Part shown: positions 9,675-19,711 of the stretch, in pieces
Position numbering within the stretch: position 1 is the first letter of the stretch
How the letters are laid out: each line of letters opens with the position of its first letter
NCBI GenBank assembly: GCA_036245525.1
Contig: BTPG01000003.1
Span: 189,319,535-189,383,534, forward strand
DNA from: Semisulcospira habei
Taxonomy: Eukaryota; Mollusca; Gastropoda; Semisulcospiridae
DNA length: 64,000 nucleotides
Direction: 5' to 3'
Notes under the pieces: generated by a model
What the model saw: only the letters and a program-made list of their open reading frames with translations
Told to the model about the DNA's origin: nothing
The model's database searches: none
Position numbers and translations under genes: made by a program

Positions 9675-10034
9675 TTATTGGTTTTGTATGTGCAATACCA
9701 TTTTATTAAATTCAATAACGTTAAAATACAAATTTATTTTATATAGCTCTTTTTCTAAATTACTACACACTTTACCAAACCAATTACTGCAATAATTGAT
9801 AGTAAATGATTGTGTATTAATATCAACAGTTATTTTTTTAATAAATGGATTATCAACATATAAAGTTATATTACCAGTCATATACACTGTTGTTGGTATC
9901 ATAAATAAATTACCTAGTGTCTCTCTATTATAAAGCTGGCTTACATATTTAATATTTTTAAAATAGTGTGTAATATCTATTATTTCACTAATAGGCCAAT
10001 TTTGTCTGTCTGTCATTTTTATAGACAAACCCAA
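9675..10034 (-). CDS. Polinton small ORF, unknown (119 aa)
   Basis: Lies directly 3' of the packaging ATPase with an 8-base gap, same strand. The second methionine (codon 7, 10016) gives MTDRQNWPISE and may be the real start. The protein is rich in Asn, Ile, Thr and Tyr with alternating hydrophobic stretches, suggesting beta structure. There is no membrane helix and no catalytic motif I recognise. It is neither an adenain-like protease (no Cys/His triad) nor an obvious jelly roll. Its place in the capsid/packaging block suggests a virion-related role, which is inference. Confidence 0.55.
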   Translation of the reverse strand: MGLSIKMTDRQNWPISEIIDITHYFKNIKYVSQLYNRETLGNLFMIPTTVYMTGNITLYVDNPFIKKITVDINTQSFTINYCSNWFGKVCSNLEKELYKINLYFNVIEFNKMVLHIQNQ

Positions 10035-10042
10035 AAGATAAA

Positions 10043-10663
10043 TTAATTTACTAATCCATACCCAGTGGGCTGATCTGTTTTTAAAATAAGCTTTAGGTGC
10101 TTAGTCGATTTCAGTTTATTTTTTACACAGTTTCGTTCATGTTTATTTGGGATGACATCGTTTTCTCTGAGACAGTCTTCGAAGCTGTCACGATCCTTAC
10201 AGTAAAACAGACATATAAACTTTAGTTGTTCACGAAAATCTTTCAGTACAGCATTATATTTCTGAGTGAGAATCCATACACTTATGTTTGCATGTGTGTT
10301 TCTTTTCTTAACAATGTCTTTCTCTGCAGAACAGTCATCGACTATGAACAACGTTGGCTGTCCTTCAAATTGTTTGTAAAAATACAGCAGGTAGTCATTC
10401 AGTTTTTTCTCAGGGTCAACTAAATAGATATTACTGTCAGTCCAAATGAATAAACGGTTGTGATAAGCTTTGTTGTGTTTGATTGTTGGACAAAATATTA
10501 CAATGTTTTCAAAATGATGGATGTATCTTGTTTGTAATAGATCAAGTACAAATTCAGTTTTTCCACAGCCTGTGGCACCACAAAATAAACCACAGTGTGG
10601 ATCGAGTGTCATTAAGCTACGGTTCATTTTAATACACAATATAATTTTAATATATGTGTCCAC
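10043..10663 (-). CDS. ATP: Polinton genome-packaging ATPase (A32/FtsK-HerA type)
   Basis: A P-loop NTPase expected to drive genome entry into the capsid. Walker A is GATGCGKT (residues 29-36 of the longest frame), Walker B is LFIVDDCS (D109, D110), and ILTQKY (129-136) fits the conserved T/Q position that follows. The longest frame would overlap the capsid ORF by 17 bases. The internal methionine at 10627 (MNRSLMTLDPHCGLF) is the better start by comparison with the compact family and avoids the overlap. The frame is intact. It is followed after 8 bases by the 119-aa ORF, so the two probably share a transcript with the capsid gene. Confidence 0.9.
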   Translation of the reverse strand: MDTYIKIILCIKMNRSLMTLDPHCGLFCGATGCGKTEFVLDLLQTRYIHHFENIVIFCPTIKHNKAYHNRLFIWTDSNIYLVDPEKKLNDYLLYFYKQFEGQPTLFIVDDCSAEKDIVKKRNTHANISVWILTQKYNAVLKDFREQLKFICLFYCKDRDSFEDCLRENDVIPNKHERNCVKNKLKSTKHLKLILKTDQPTGYGLVN

Positions 10664-11947
10664 TCAGTCTGCTTTCTGCAATATTGAGTTGTGCGTCATA
10701 TATCAGGTACAAATATATATTTATGGCTGCAGCAGTTTCAACCTTCTTTTGTATCTGAATTGTAATCCCATCACTACCATTCTCAACAGTTCGTCCTGAC
10801 CCATGAAGATAGTCATCATCTGTACTACGCAGGTCTAGCCACAGTGCATACTTGTTTGTCAGGTATTGACCAATCCTAACGTCATACAGATGTAGATCTT
10901 TGCACGCAATGTTTGCTGGTTTATCTCTAATCCTTCCTCCTGCAAAATACTTTGTGATCTCATCGTAGTGCTGGTATGGTAACATTCCAGATGCGTACAC
11001 TTGATTAGGACGGCCTTCGATTGTACAGGACAAATGTGTAATCTTAGGATTGTAGAATTTTTCTGAATCCCGTTTGTATGGAGCCGCTGGTTCAATAAAC
11101 AACATAAAAATACCTTTCAGTGTGACCTAGCAGGCGTGTTTAAGTTTATGTTCCACATTGGGTCGCTTTTGTCTTTGGGTATTAAACTATGTCTAATCAC
11201 CCTGTCATAATAAATTGGTAGTCTTGACTGATACTGATTTTGTATGAGTCTGGCTAGTTCAGTGTGTGTGACAATTTCATATTCCAAGGAAATGTTAGAG
11301 ATCTTATATGTTGCACTAAGATCAGATGATTTAATAACTTTGGAGTAGTCATTGAAGGTTAGTTCAAAACTCAGACGGTCATTCAGTGCTCCTTGATAAT
11401 AAGGCAGATGAGCTGTTAGGATTTCAAACTCAAGTGGAATGTAAAACCTGGTTCCATATGTTTCTGCTATAATAACATCATTGGCTGCTGACGTTGATTT
11501 ATCTGCTGCATCGATTCGAAGTTTACCAACATTATCAGACTGTATGCCTTGGTAAATACGATCTTCTCGTTCTTCTCTTGTTAGCCAAAGGTCTTTGTAA
11601 CAGTAGAATACATCTGAGTCATCAAGACTAAACACTTCCTGTCCTTCAAGTTTTACTTTAATAGTTCTAACAATTGCTCTGCCAAGATTGTTAACTAGTG
11701 TTCTGTTCACGTCTGCGTCTGATGAAAGTTCAATATTAAATGCTAGGCGTGCAGTGCCAGGAACAATAACGTCACTGGGTCCTAGGTTTGGAAACTTGAC
11801 TGTAAGTGTTTGGTTCTGGTCTATGGTACTTGGATTGTTTGTGATGACTATTGTTTGTTGAATGCCCTTAACACCCAGGGGCTCACGTAGTTTTCTAAAT
11901 GGGTCTAACTTTGATCCGTAAGACTGTGTCATTTTTATTATGCACAA
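10647..11947 (-). pseudogene. MCP: Polinton major capsid protein (double jelly roll), split by a frameshift
   Basis: Two abutting frames on the minus strand together give the Polinton major capsid architecture: 11947-11117 (276 aa, N-terminal part) and 11105-10647 (152 aa, C-terminal part). The first has the beta-rich jelly-roll character and ends in ..NLNTPARSH just before a stop. The second begins MLFIEPAAPYKRDSEKF and holds a second beta-rich module (KYFAGGRIRD, LWLDLRSTDDDYLHG). The break lies within about 20 bases around 11115-11135 and fits a small insertion in a CA-containing word. Likely start: the sixth codon (MTQSYGSKLD, 11932). The break could be a real lesion or an assembly error, since the neighbouring genes are open. 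Confidence 0.85.
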
Positions 11948-11972
11948 TAAAAAATAATAAATTAATAAAACA
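11948..11972. promoter_or_regulatory. Short divergent AT-rich intergenic region
   Basis: Only 25 bases, almost all A/T, separate the start codons of the divergently read capsid gene (-) and the 405-aa gene (+). The promoters must overlap here or lie inside the coding regions. No defined motif is claimed. Confidence 0.4.
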
Positions 11973-13190
11973 ATGGCAGCGGGAGGATTTAATCATGAAG
12001 ATTTTGAAATGGATGACATGAATGACTATGATACTGGTGCAACAGATATGACTGGAATGGTAACTAGTTCTAGTATGTATCACGAACTATTAAAAGACAA
12101 AGTAAACTCATTTTATGACAGTGTTGGTGTCCACCCAGATGTAATAGATCCTAATCAGTTTGAATATGATAAAGGACACTTATTTGTAAATACAGACAGA
12201 GGGAAAATAAATCTAACACATAAAAATAATCCTTCTAAGTTTAGGGCTTTAAGTACAATTAAAGGTGAAGTCGGTGGTAACTCTGGGTTGGCAAGATACC
12301 TTGGTATTGGTGGGTCTCCTGTCACGCCAAGACTGGCTAGTGTTCTTCATGACACGCAAACAAAGTTGCCAACAGGGCAACAAATTGAAATGGCACCAGT
12401 AACAAGCCTACCAGAAATAGCAAACACAGTGATACAAGAAACTTCATTTACTGAAGGGCAAATAAATGACGCTTTGAAAACAATAAATGATCCACCTTTG
12501 TCAATGAGGGAGATTATGGGATTGGATAAATCACTGCAGACAATAAGAGGTGAGATGGTAAATAATTTAGCCAAACTAGAAGAGCTTGATAAACACATAG
12601 AACGAGAAAAAAAGAAACTGGCTACCGCAGACAATGGAAATCTTGACACAGAAATGAAAGAGAGAATTCAACACAGATTAAATGATTTACAGATAGAAAG
12701 ATCAGGAAGGTTAGAAGCGATTAGTATTGGGAGACAAAAACTGAAAACACAAGTCAACAGGATTAGAGAAACTATTCAAAAAATACTTCACGAAGACACT
12801 ACTCTGGCTCAGAGACTTAAAACACTTTTCATAGAACAGGGTATCACAATTGCCAGTTTAATTACAGCTCTGGGGTTTATTATCAGTACAGTTGTGTTGG
12901 CTGTAACAGGAGGCGGTAGTAGTCCAGCACCTCCATCTCCTCCAACTCCATCAGACCCAAAAGATTTACAGACTTGGGTAAAAAAACAGTTGTCTCATAT
13001 ATCAGACTTGCTTAAAAAATTAGCTGTAAAAGCAGCAGATGCTTTGCCAGGTATTATAGGCAGTGTTGTCAGTTGGCTTATTAGTACTACGGCAAAGGTA
13101 GTAGGGTTTATGGCAGAGCACGTGTTGATCTTTTTGGTGACAGTAGGAGGGTTAATAGTAGGTTATTTAATGAAACAGGTAAAGAAGTAA
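11973..13190 (+). CDS. Polinton coiled-coil membrane protein, unknown function (405 aa)
   Basis: Residues 1-30 are acidic (DFEMDDMNDYD). Residues 40-170 look globular. Residues 183-275 form a long charged coiled coil. A first membrane helix spans 291-312 (ITIASLITALGFIISTVVLA). A Gly/Ser/Pro linker follows (GGGSSPAPPSPPTP), then an amphipathic region (329-380) and a second membrane helix (383-400) with a basic end. The start is clear, 26 bases from the divergent capsid gene. Its stop overlaps the end of the opposing capsid-type ORF by 24 bases. I believe ORFs of this design recur in animal Polintons, but I know of no assigned function; membrane association, entry or assembly are possibilities only. 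Confidence 0.8.
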   Translation: MAAGGFNHEDFEMDDMNDYDTGATDMTGMVTSSSMYHELLKDKVNSFYDSVGVHPDVIDPNQFEYDKGHLFVNTDRGKINLTHKNNPSKFRALSTIKGEVGGNSGLARYLGIGGSPVTPRLASVLHDTQTKLPTGQQIEMAPVTSLPEIANTVIQETSFTEGQINDALKTINDPPLSMREIMGLDKSLQTIRGEMVNNLAKLEELDKHIEREKKKLATADNGNLDTEMKERIQHRLNDLQIERSGRLEAISIGRQKLKTQVNRIRETIQKILHEDTTLAQRLKTLFIEQGITIASLITALGFIISTVVLAVTGGGSSPAPPSPPTPSDPKDLQTWVKKQLSHISDLLKKLAVKAADALPGIIGSVVSWLISTTAKVVGFMAEHVLIFLVTVGGLIVGYLMKQVKK

Positions 13191-13605
13191 TACCCCTAAT
13201 CCAGTGAGACCTATTACCAATGCAGTTCTCTCTGACTCATGTGTGTTTTCTTTGTCTTTTACTGGCTGTACTGGTGCCGGTTCAGGTGTCGGTGCCGATG
13301 CTGGGGCTGTTATTGACATTACTGGTGTTACTATCTGTACAGGTGATGATGATGTTACTGGTGTTACTGGTGTTACTGGTGGTGTTACTGGTTGTATGTG
13401 AGAGGTTGTTGGACTCAAGTTTACAGATTGATTGAGTCCTAATTTCTGATCACTCCCTGCAACAACTATTTCATTATTATAATTTGTTATTGATCCAATT
13501 TGGAGTTGAAGATCAGAAGGCAACATGTATAACCCAATTCCAACTACAAAGTCAACTTTTGATCTAGCATATCTAAGTACGTCTTGATAGCGTTGTATGC
13601 TTGAT
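13167..13605 (-). CDS. C-terminal part of a minor capsid-type protein, cut by N gap
   Basis: Read from the gap edge at 13605 to the stop at 13167. From the first in-window methionine (13526) it gives 119 aa, but the frame continues upstream to the gap without a stop, so the gene is longer. The N-terminal part (MLPSDLQLQIGS, NYNNEIVVA) has a capsid-like beta character. Then comes a Pro/Thr/Val repeat (PVTPPVTPVTPVT), a Pro/Ala-rich stretch, and a membrane helix at the end (ALVIGLTGLGVLLLYLF). The minor-capsid call rests on position and character and is an inference. The 24-base tail-to-tail overlap with the 405-aa gene indicates compact organisation. Confidence 0.65.
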
Positions 13606-13625
13606 NNNNNNNNNNNNNNNNNNNN
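13606..13625. other. Assembly gap (20 N)
   Basis: Twenty N in a row. Open frames are intact on the left and broken on the right, so the gap coincides with a change in sequence quality or integrity. Confidence 0.99.
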
Positions 13626-15480
13626 GGGAAATCTACCACTGAATTAATTGAGTCTTCCATGTTTGGCAAGAAACTGTTTTGGTGCTATCAAACTTTCCAC
13701 TTCCATTTAAAAGAATTTGATTTTTGTTAGAGCTTGCGCTCCTAAAATTACACCACACGTATGGTTCTGATAGACTCATTAATGCGGTTCGACTCCTGCT
13801 TGAGTAAACCCTTCACTCTTATCCAAAATAAATGGTTTGTCCAGGCATTAGATTGTTTCTGTTCTAATTGAGGCCTAACCATACTTCATGATTTTGATTG
13901 AGAAATGAAGAGTTAGGCGAGGCCAAGTAATCTTGCTGGTATTGTCTGTGACTCATAGCATAATTATAATAGTACCCAATGCCTTTGGTGATCCATCAAG
14001 ATTTTTGTGTAAAGTCATACTTTGTAGCTGATGTTAAACTCATTACAGATGCGTTCAAATGCCTTTCATATCCATAGGGGATTATTAAACTGATTAAAAC
14101 TGGATTCCAGTTGGTAAATGGTGTAATGCAGTTCTGACAGAAATACGTCTAAGCTGGTAATAACGTGTGGAAATGATTACACAGATCCTAATCAGTGTTG
14201 TGTTTGAGTGATTTCAAGTGATCTGTAAATGAAACACCATACGAGCCTGTAAGTGAACATACAGTATGTGCAAGAGTTGAGTTGGTGTTTAGAAACATCT
14301 GTAGTGGTACTTGAAGAGCCCACCTATCTTGGCAGAAGCATCGTCTGATATCTGGTATGGGTTTCAGGTAAATTGATCAAAAGGGTTGGGTTACTTTTTG
14401 ACGTATGAAATAAACTCTTGGTTCGCGTCCCTTAACCCGCTATCGAGTTCGAGTTTGACTAAGTTAGAAATTATTTTTCTGTTCATCATAGGCGGCGACA
14501 TTATATTTAGCATCTAACAATAAATTGAGGAAATGCGTCTGGTATGTGGCGTCAATGGTTGGTCTGAGACTTTAAATTCCATCCTTTTTTTTATGTGGAT
14601 AAATAAAAAATGTTATCTTAAAACCCTTGAAAACAAATCCTAGACACCGACGACAAAACCAGAGTGGCTAACTTAATGGAAATCGATAATCGAGATGCGG
14701 GTAAACAAGGCCTGTGGCAATCCATTGAGAATGTGTTCTTTTATACAGTAACAGTGGTTTTAATGTAACGGATGATGAAAATTAGCTTCACATCTGTCTA
14801 AGGTGGAACTCTTGATGGTAAATGAGAGAAGGGTTGATAACTTTACTAGCTGGGTATTATGACATTCTAGTACTTTAAAGCTGCATAGGCTTTCAAAACT
14901 GACTTTAAAAATTACAAGCAACTTTAAACCCAGCTAATTTAACTTGTTACAAGGTCATTGAACTATCCGCCAAAATAGTGGTTCAGTTATTTCTTAATAT
15001 CAATTAGAGTCCTTTCTAATTATTACACTTGGATTTATAGGTAAAAAAATAACACCATCTAGATGAAGATTGGTCCACAATCATTGTCGAAACGATAGTC
15101 TACTATCATCCCAAAACACCAAGAATTAACTGCGGCAGATATATCCTGTACATCTCATCAAAAGTAGTCAGTACACTCACCACAGAAGCAAAATTGATTA
15201 TTATTTACAAGAACTGAAACACTACGGAGCGAAATAGAGTACACAATGGAAATGAGCCTTCAAACTTAGTTGAGAGGTCTTACCCCAACTGGAACTGCTC
15301 CGGTATTGTGAAAGCATGGCTGGTTGCTGATAGATTTCCTAATTTGCAGCGTTTAAAAAATTAGGTAATTCTAGTTTCTTTGAAAATCACTGTGTTTTAT
15401 AATCTGTAACTAATCCAGCGAATGACACACCAGTTGTTTATGACAAAGATTTATTGTTTAAATAATTTTATTTTTGTTAT
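13626..15480 (-). pseudogene. Broken upstream part of the minor capsid-type gene (coding traces)
   Basis: No long frame exists, but clear protein-like runs appear on the minus strand and jump between frames. Examples are GIGYYYNYAMSHRQYQQDYL and NQNHEVWLGLN around 13860-13990, and MEDSINSVVDF just right of the gap. This looks like one long gene running from about 15.4 kb into the ORF at 13605-13167, disrupted by many small indels. Either the copy has decayed here, or the assembly right of the gap is unpolished. The near-identical terminal repeats favour the second reading. Confidence 0.5.
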
Positions 15481-15486
15481 ATAAAA

Positions 15487-15975
15487 ATGAAGTGGTCTTG
15501 TCCAAAGCCTAGGCAGAGATCATACCAGTTGCGTGTCCAGTAACAGAGTTGAAAAGATTTGGGCAGACGTACAGATTTGAGAAGAAAGGGGAAATTGGAG
15601 AAATATATGTTTTGAACTTGATATCAAATGGCAAGTACACAGAGGAAAGTAATTGTTGACATGAAAGACGGTGAAAGACAGATTCCTAAACTTGTCAGAC
15701 TTCGGATGTTACTTGTACCTACTCCACCTGTAAATAATGCCGCCTTACAACTTAATACATTGGGAAATAAGTGGGTGGTTTCACCTGTATCCTGTTCCAC
15801 ACCACCCACAATTGACTGGGACATAAAGATTGAATTTATTAGTCCCTTATGTATACACTGATGATGAAGGCGCCTTAGTGTTTAGGAAGGTTGTTAATTT
15901 CGTGGGCCGCTTATTGTAAGCCTTGTTCCAAGTTTTTTGCCCCAAACAACAATACAGAGAAAAACTGAAAGTTGA
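15487..15975 (+). pseudogene. Broken + strand Polinton gene, unknown
   Basis: An ATG at 15487 follows AT-rich sequence, as at other gene starts in the element. Protein-like runs then change frame: FGQTYRFEKKGEIGEIYVLN (about 15560-15620), KVIVDMKDGERQIPKLVRL (about 15645-15705), TIDWDIKIEF and YTDDEGALVFRKVVNFVGR (to about 15915). The longest single frame is 77 aa (15628-15861). I do not recognise the family. An adenain-like protease is expected somewhere in a Polinton and is not seen elsewhere, but I cannot show its catalytic residues here. Confidence 0.45.
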
Positions 15976-17150
15976 AAAATAAGAGAGACGGAGATATCTC
16001 TTACAACTCAGAAAGGTAGATCAGATACTCTGTTGTGTTTATGCCAGCAAGCTTAGTCCGTGGCTAGAGAAGTGACAATAGTATTTGAAATATTATCATG
16101 AAATCTGTTGCTTCTGCAAAAAGAGGCAAATCTAGCACAATGACTTAAACTTACATGGAATAAACAGTAACAGAATCTTTCATAGGTCTTTATTGTTACT
16201 AGTACAAAAAATAATGATGGTTATTAATGTTTCGAGCAGTGTTCCAGCTGTCAAGGTGGTGGTGACAAAACAACTTTTGTCGTCTAACTTACAAAAACCT
16301 TGAACACATTGATCTTGTTTGCATTTTATTATCCCAGCAAATTGTATACTTTTGAAGAGTATGCAGAAATGTAATTGCTGATTAAAAAAATATTTGTAAA
16401 TAAAAAAGGTGAACTTGTATTCCACAAATACCACCTGAGCAGCTTGCGAGCCTATTGAGCGTGATAAAACATGTAAAGGCAGATTCATTCCGTTAATGAA
16501 TAATTACAGAAGCTTGAAGTATTTGGAAAGAAAACAAGCAAAATACTCGAGTGTAAACGCCGTTAACAATACGTTTTCAATTCTGTACACAACACATCAA
16601 TGCCATGGGGTGGTTCCGGCCGGATTATCTGTAGAGGTATAACTCTGGTTTGCAACGGGGTGGGAAGTGTCGTAGAATTGCTGTTGAAGCTGTTGCCTTG
16701 CCCACAGACCTGGCATGCTTTGGTATGGAACCCCTTAACAAAAAATTTTCTACTAAGTTGCAGAAGCATGAAGCCATATAAGTACGCTCGCAGACAGCTA
16801 AGCTGAGACGAGTATGAAACTTATTATTAGTAAATCTTTTGAAGATAATTAAATTGACGATAACGAATTTAAAAGAGTCCAGGAAAGATTTTGGCCAACT
16901 ATAAACAACAAAAGACTGAAATAACAAGAATAAGATGCGTATTCAGGCTTAAATGTTGAAGAGCTAAAGAAATCTTTTTTAGAACAAGGAAAAAAAGATA
17001 GGCGTGAGAAGAAACTATGAAAAAAGTTTGAGAACTTACAAGCAAGTAACGATAGGTTTTGGTAATCCATTATTTTTGTCATACACTTCGCAAAGAGATG
17101 TCATGCCTTTCACCCCTGCCTACCTAACACCATCTGCCCCTCCACCAGAC
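15976..17150 (+). pseudogene. Further broken coding traces in the Polinton right arm
   Basis: Short protein-like runs on the + strand include KLYTFEEYAEM and FVNKKGELVFHKYHLSSLRA (about 16340-16460). A Gly/Lys/Leu-rich stretch follows at 16600-16790 (longest frame 68 aa). No assignment is possible. Confidence 0.35.
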
Positions 17151-17514
17151 TAAAAAAAAAGATTTTACGTTGTCCTTGTAACTTGGGAAATCTGTCCGAG
17201 TAAGTTGTTGACTTGGTTCAATAACTTACAAGATCTTATGATTAGGTTCTTGTAAGAACTTGTTTTAAGTCACTTATCAGAACTTGCACCAACTAACTTC
17301 AAAGTTACCTGTAAAGTTAGTTAGCGGTTGTAGGTGACTTTGGAAATTTGTTAACAAGTGTCTGTAGGTAACTTAAATTTGTATCAAGTGTATATAAGAA
17401 TGTTTTGTGTGTGTGTGGTTATTATTAAATAACTGTGTTTTGGGGTATTGACGTAGAGTCAATGGTATAAATGTTCTTGAAATTATCATATCTCTAACAC
17501 TAACTATATATACA
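17151..17514. other. Non-coding Polinton right arm, repeated AACTTACAAG words
   Basis: The words AACTT, GTAAC and TTACAAG recur in both orientations, giving many weak hairpins. No gene seen. Confidence 0.4.
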
Positions 17515-17797
17515 CATGCATAAATACACGCACGGACGCACACACACACAAACACTCGCACACATACATACACGCATGCACATGCATACATACTAGCATG
17601 CACACGCATACATACATGCACTCACACAATGACAAACACTCACACTCATACACACAAACACTCGCACGCATACATACATGCACTCACACACATACATACA
17701 TACATGCACTCACACACTGACAGACACACGCATACACACTCACACATACCTACAAACACACACAAGCACTCACACACAGACAGACAGACAGACACAA
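17515..17797. repeat. CA-rich microsatellite tract
   Basis: Imperfect ACAC, CATACATA and CAGACAGA repeats. The His/Thr-rich and Cys/Val-rich open frames across it are low-complexity artefacts. Confidence 0.9.
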
Positions 17798-17927
17798 AAT
17801 CTTTATTCAGCATGTAGACTCCAGTCCGCAGAAAACTTCACCGCATTTCAGTTGTATGACACGATATAGACGCGGCGACTGTGTACTTAGTCACGTTACT
17901 AAGTCCCTATGTCAGTGTTTACGTTAA

Positions 17928-18660
17928 AAACCGCGCTGACAGCATTAGCGGCAAGGGTGTCAATAGAAGACTGAAGACTTTGTATTAAGAGTCATTTAAC
18001 TCTATGTTCTGTCTCTGTTTTTGCTTGCTACAGAGCTACAGGCCGCTAAATATAAGTAGATCGGCAACTTCCGCATTGCAGCTAGTGACGTATTTGTCTG
18101 CACCAATACTCAAATGAAACTGTCTGCACGCCGCGCGCCAGCGATGTTTGCTACGTAAAATCTATTTTAAAACCGCGCTGACAGCGTTAGCGGCAAGGGT
18201 GTTATGATAGAAGACTGAAGACTTTGTATTAAGAGTCATTTAACTCTGTGTTCTATCTCTGTTTTTGCTTGCTACAGAGCTACAGGCCGCTGAGCCCACG
18301 CCGCGCTATTTACCACCAGCGGTGGTTGCTACGTACAATCTATTTTAAAACCGCGCTGACGTTGTTAACGGCAAGGGTGTCATTAGAAGATTAAATACTT
18401 TGTATTAAGAGTCATTTAACTCTGTGTTCTGTCTCTGTCCTCAACTGAATGACACTGTCTGCAGTCCGCGCTGACGGCGTTAACGGCAAGGTGGTAAACA
18501 GAATATTGAAGACTTTATGTTAAGAGTCATTTAACTCTGTGTTCTGTCTCTGTCCTCGCTGTACTCAACTGAATGACACTATCTGCAGTCCGCGCTGACG
18601 GCGTTAACGGCAAGGGGGTAAACAGAATATTGAAGACTTTATGTTCTACTCTCATTTCTT
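17928..18660. repeat. Five-copy tandem repeat in the Polinton right arm
   Basis: The word CCGCGCTGAC..GTTA(A/G)CGGCAAGG starts copies near 17930, 18172, 18351, 18466 and 18593. Each is followed by a shared block (GAAGACTTT, AGTCATTTAACTCT, GTTCTGTCTCTG). Spacing falls from about 240 to 180 to 115-127 bases because the later copies lose the TTGCTTGCTACAGAGCTACA block. Confidence 0.85.
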
Positions 18661-19387
18661 AACCGTTACTCAACAGATTTAACGTGTTCCGTGTAGACGG
18701 GCTTACCACAGACCTTAACATGTCAGACTCGTTATTATCACCTATGTAAAGTCAGTTTCACTTACATGAGCCGCGGCAAAAACACCTCACACTTGGTCCA
18801 TAAACCAAAATTCTGGAGCTTTGGTCAAAACGGAATGAATGTAAGTAGCCATTTTTTCATGGTATTCACCATGTGATTGTAAGATCAACACCTCTTCCTG
18901 AGTCCAATTCATTTTTATAATGAGCGAATGTTAGTCAGCATAGGCAAATTAAACTAAACCGATCTGGTTAACACTAGCGCACTTCTTGTTTCTAAATATT
19001 ACAAGTTTAACAGACAAATTACCGTCAAACTACCAGTCATTTGTAACTTACGTTAGTCAGCGTTCAATTAACAGTCACTTACCGCTCACCACGTAGGATA
19101 TTTTACAAGATTTAGTGCTATCACCGGATAAGTTAGTCCGTCACTCTGAGAACACAACCGCACTCCAACACAAAGTAAAGGAAAGATCGAGAATGTTCGT
19201 CTTCACGCCCTACGAACGTCTCAACGACGCAATACTTGATCACGAGACTAGGGTCACGAGTTGACACGTGGCGTTGTTATTGGCAACATTGACGTCACTT
19301 ACTTTTGGGTTGGGTGTTGTGGAAATTATGCCTAACGGGAATTCCCACAATGGCGCAAGTAGTCATTTCCCGAAAACGGCTGATAGT
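18661..19387. other. Non-coding right end of the Polinton
   Basis: No open frame with protein character and no clear repeat. Possible promoter or packaging-signal space next to the right terminal repeat, but nothing specific is visible. Confidence 0.4.
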
Positions 19388-19622
19388 AGTCAATGACAGC
19401 ATTAATAATTTAGGTTGGGTGGGGGATCTGCCTTAATACTCGCGGGTTGGTAGCTGATCAAAAAACGTAGCTTGAATGATTTCTGGAGTGGAACTAAAAT
19501 GGCTAGGCGATTAAGACATTCGGTGGTAAGTGCTGGAGTTCGTTTGTCTAAATACGGAGAGGATCAAATAAATTGATCGATTATTGATTAGGTGGGTTTC
19601 AACTGTCTACTTATCTATCTCT
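19388..19622. repeat. Polinton right terminal inverted repeat
   Basis: Reverse complement of 3334-3567, one base longer. Ends ..GTCTACTTATCTATCTCT immediately before the target duplication. Confidence 0.93.
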
Positions 19623-19628
19623 TCGATG
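19623..19628. repeat. Polinton target-site duplication, right (TCGATG)
   Basis: Exact copy of 3328-3333. Confidence 0.92.
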
Positions 19629-19711
19629 ACAGGTTGCACTTTTGTCCATTTCTTGAAGAACACATTTTTTTCTCGCCAAAAGATGGTTGCTCAAAGCAGG
19701 TTCTACTGTTT
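19629..19711. repeat. Right half of the MITE split by the Polinton
   Basis: Continues the sequence interrupted at 3333: ACAGGTTGCACTTTTGTCC matches the AGTGACACGTTTTGCCC of the copy at 43417-43640. It ends with GCTCAAAGCAGGTTCTACTG, the inverted repeat of the left end near 3232. Confidence 0.65.

Larger units (their letters stand above)
3334..19622. mobile_element. Polinton/Maverick virus-like DNA transposon, complete
   Basis: A 16.3-kb element has long terminal inverted repeats, a 6-bp target duplication, an integrase, a protein-primed DNA polymerase B, a packaging ATPase and jelly-roll capsid genes. That set defines Polintons. Such elements are thought to replicate with their own polymerase, insert with their integrase, and probably form particles. 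The arms differ by a single base indel, so the insertion is young. The left 10 kb has long open frames. The major capsid gene is split, and the part after the N gap at 13606-13625 is full of broken frames, so this copy as assembled could not make a full protein set. Confidence 0.95.

Noticed and set aside
16563..16806. Opposing 68-aa frames as an adenain-like protease or core protein
   Set aside because: No catalytic His/Asp/Cys pattern could be shown; the region is frame-broken.
17515..17817. His/Thr-rich and Cys/Val-rich open frames
   Set aside because: Composition effect of the CA-rich tract.
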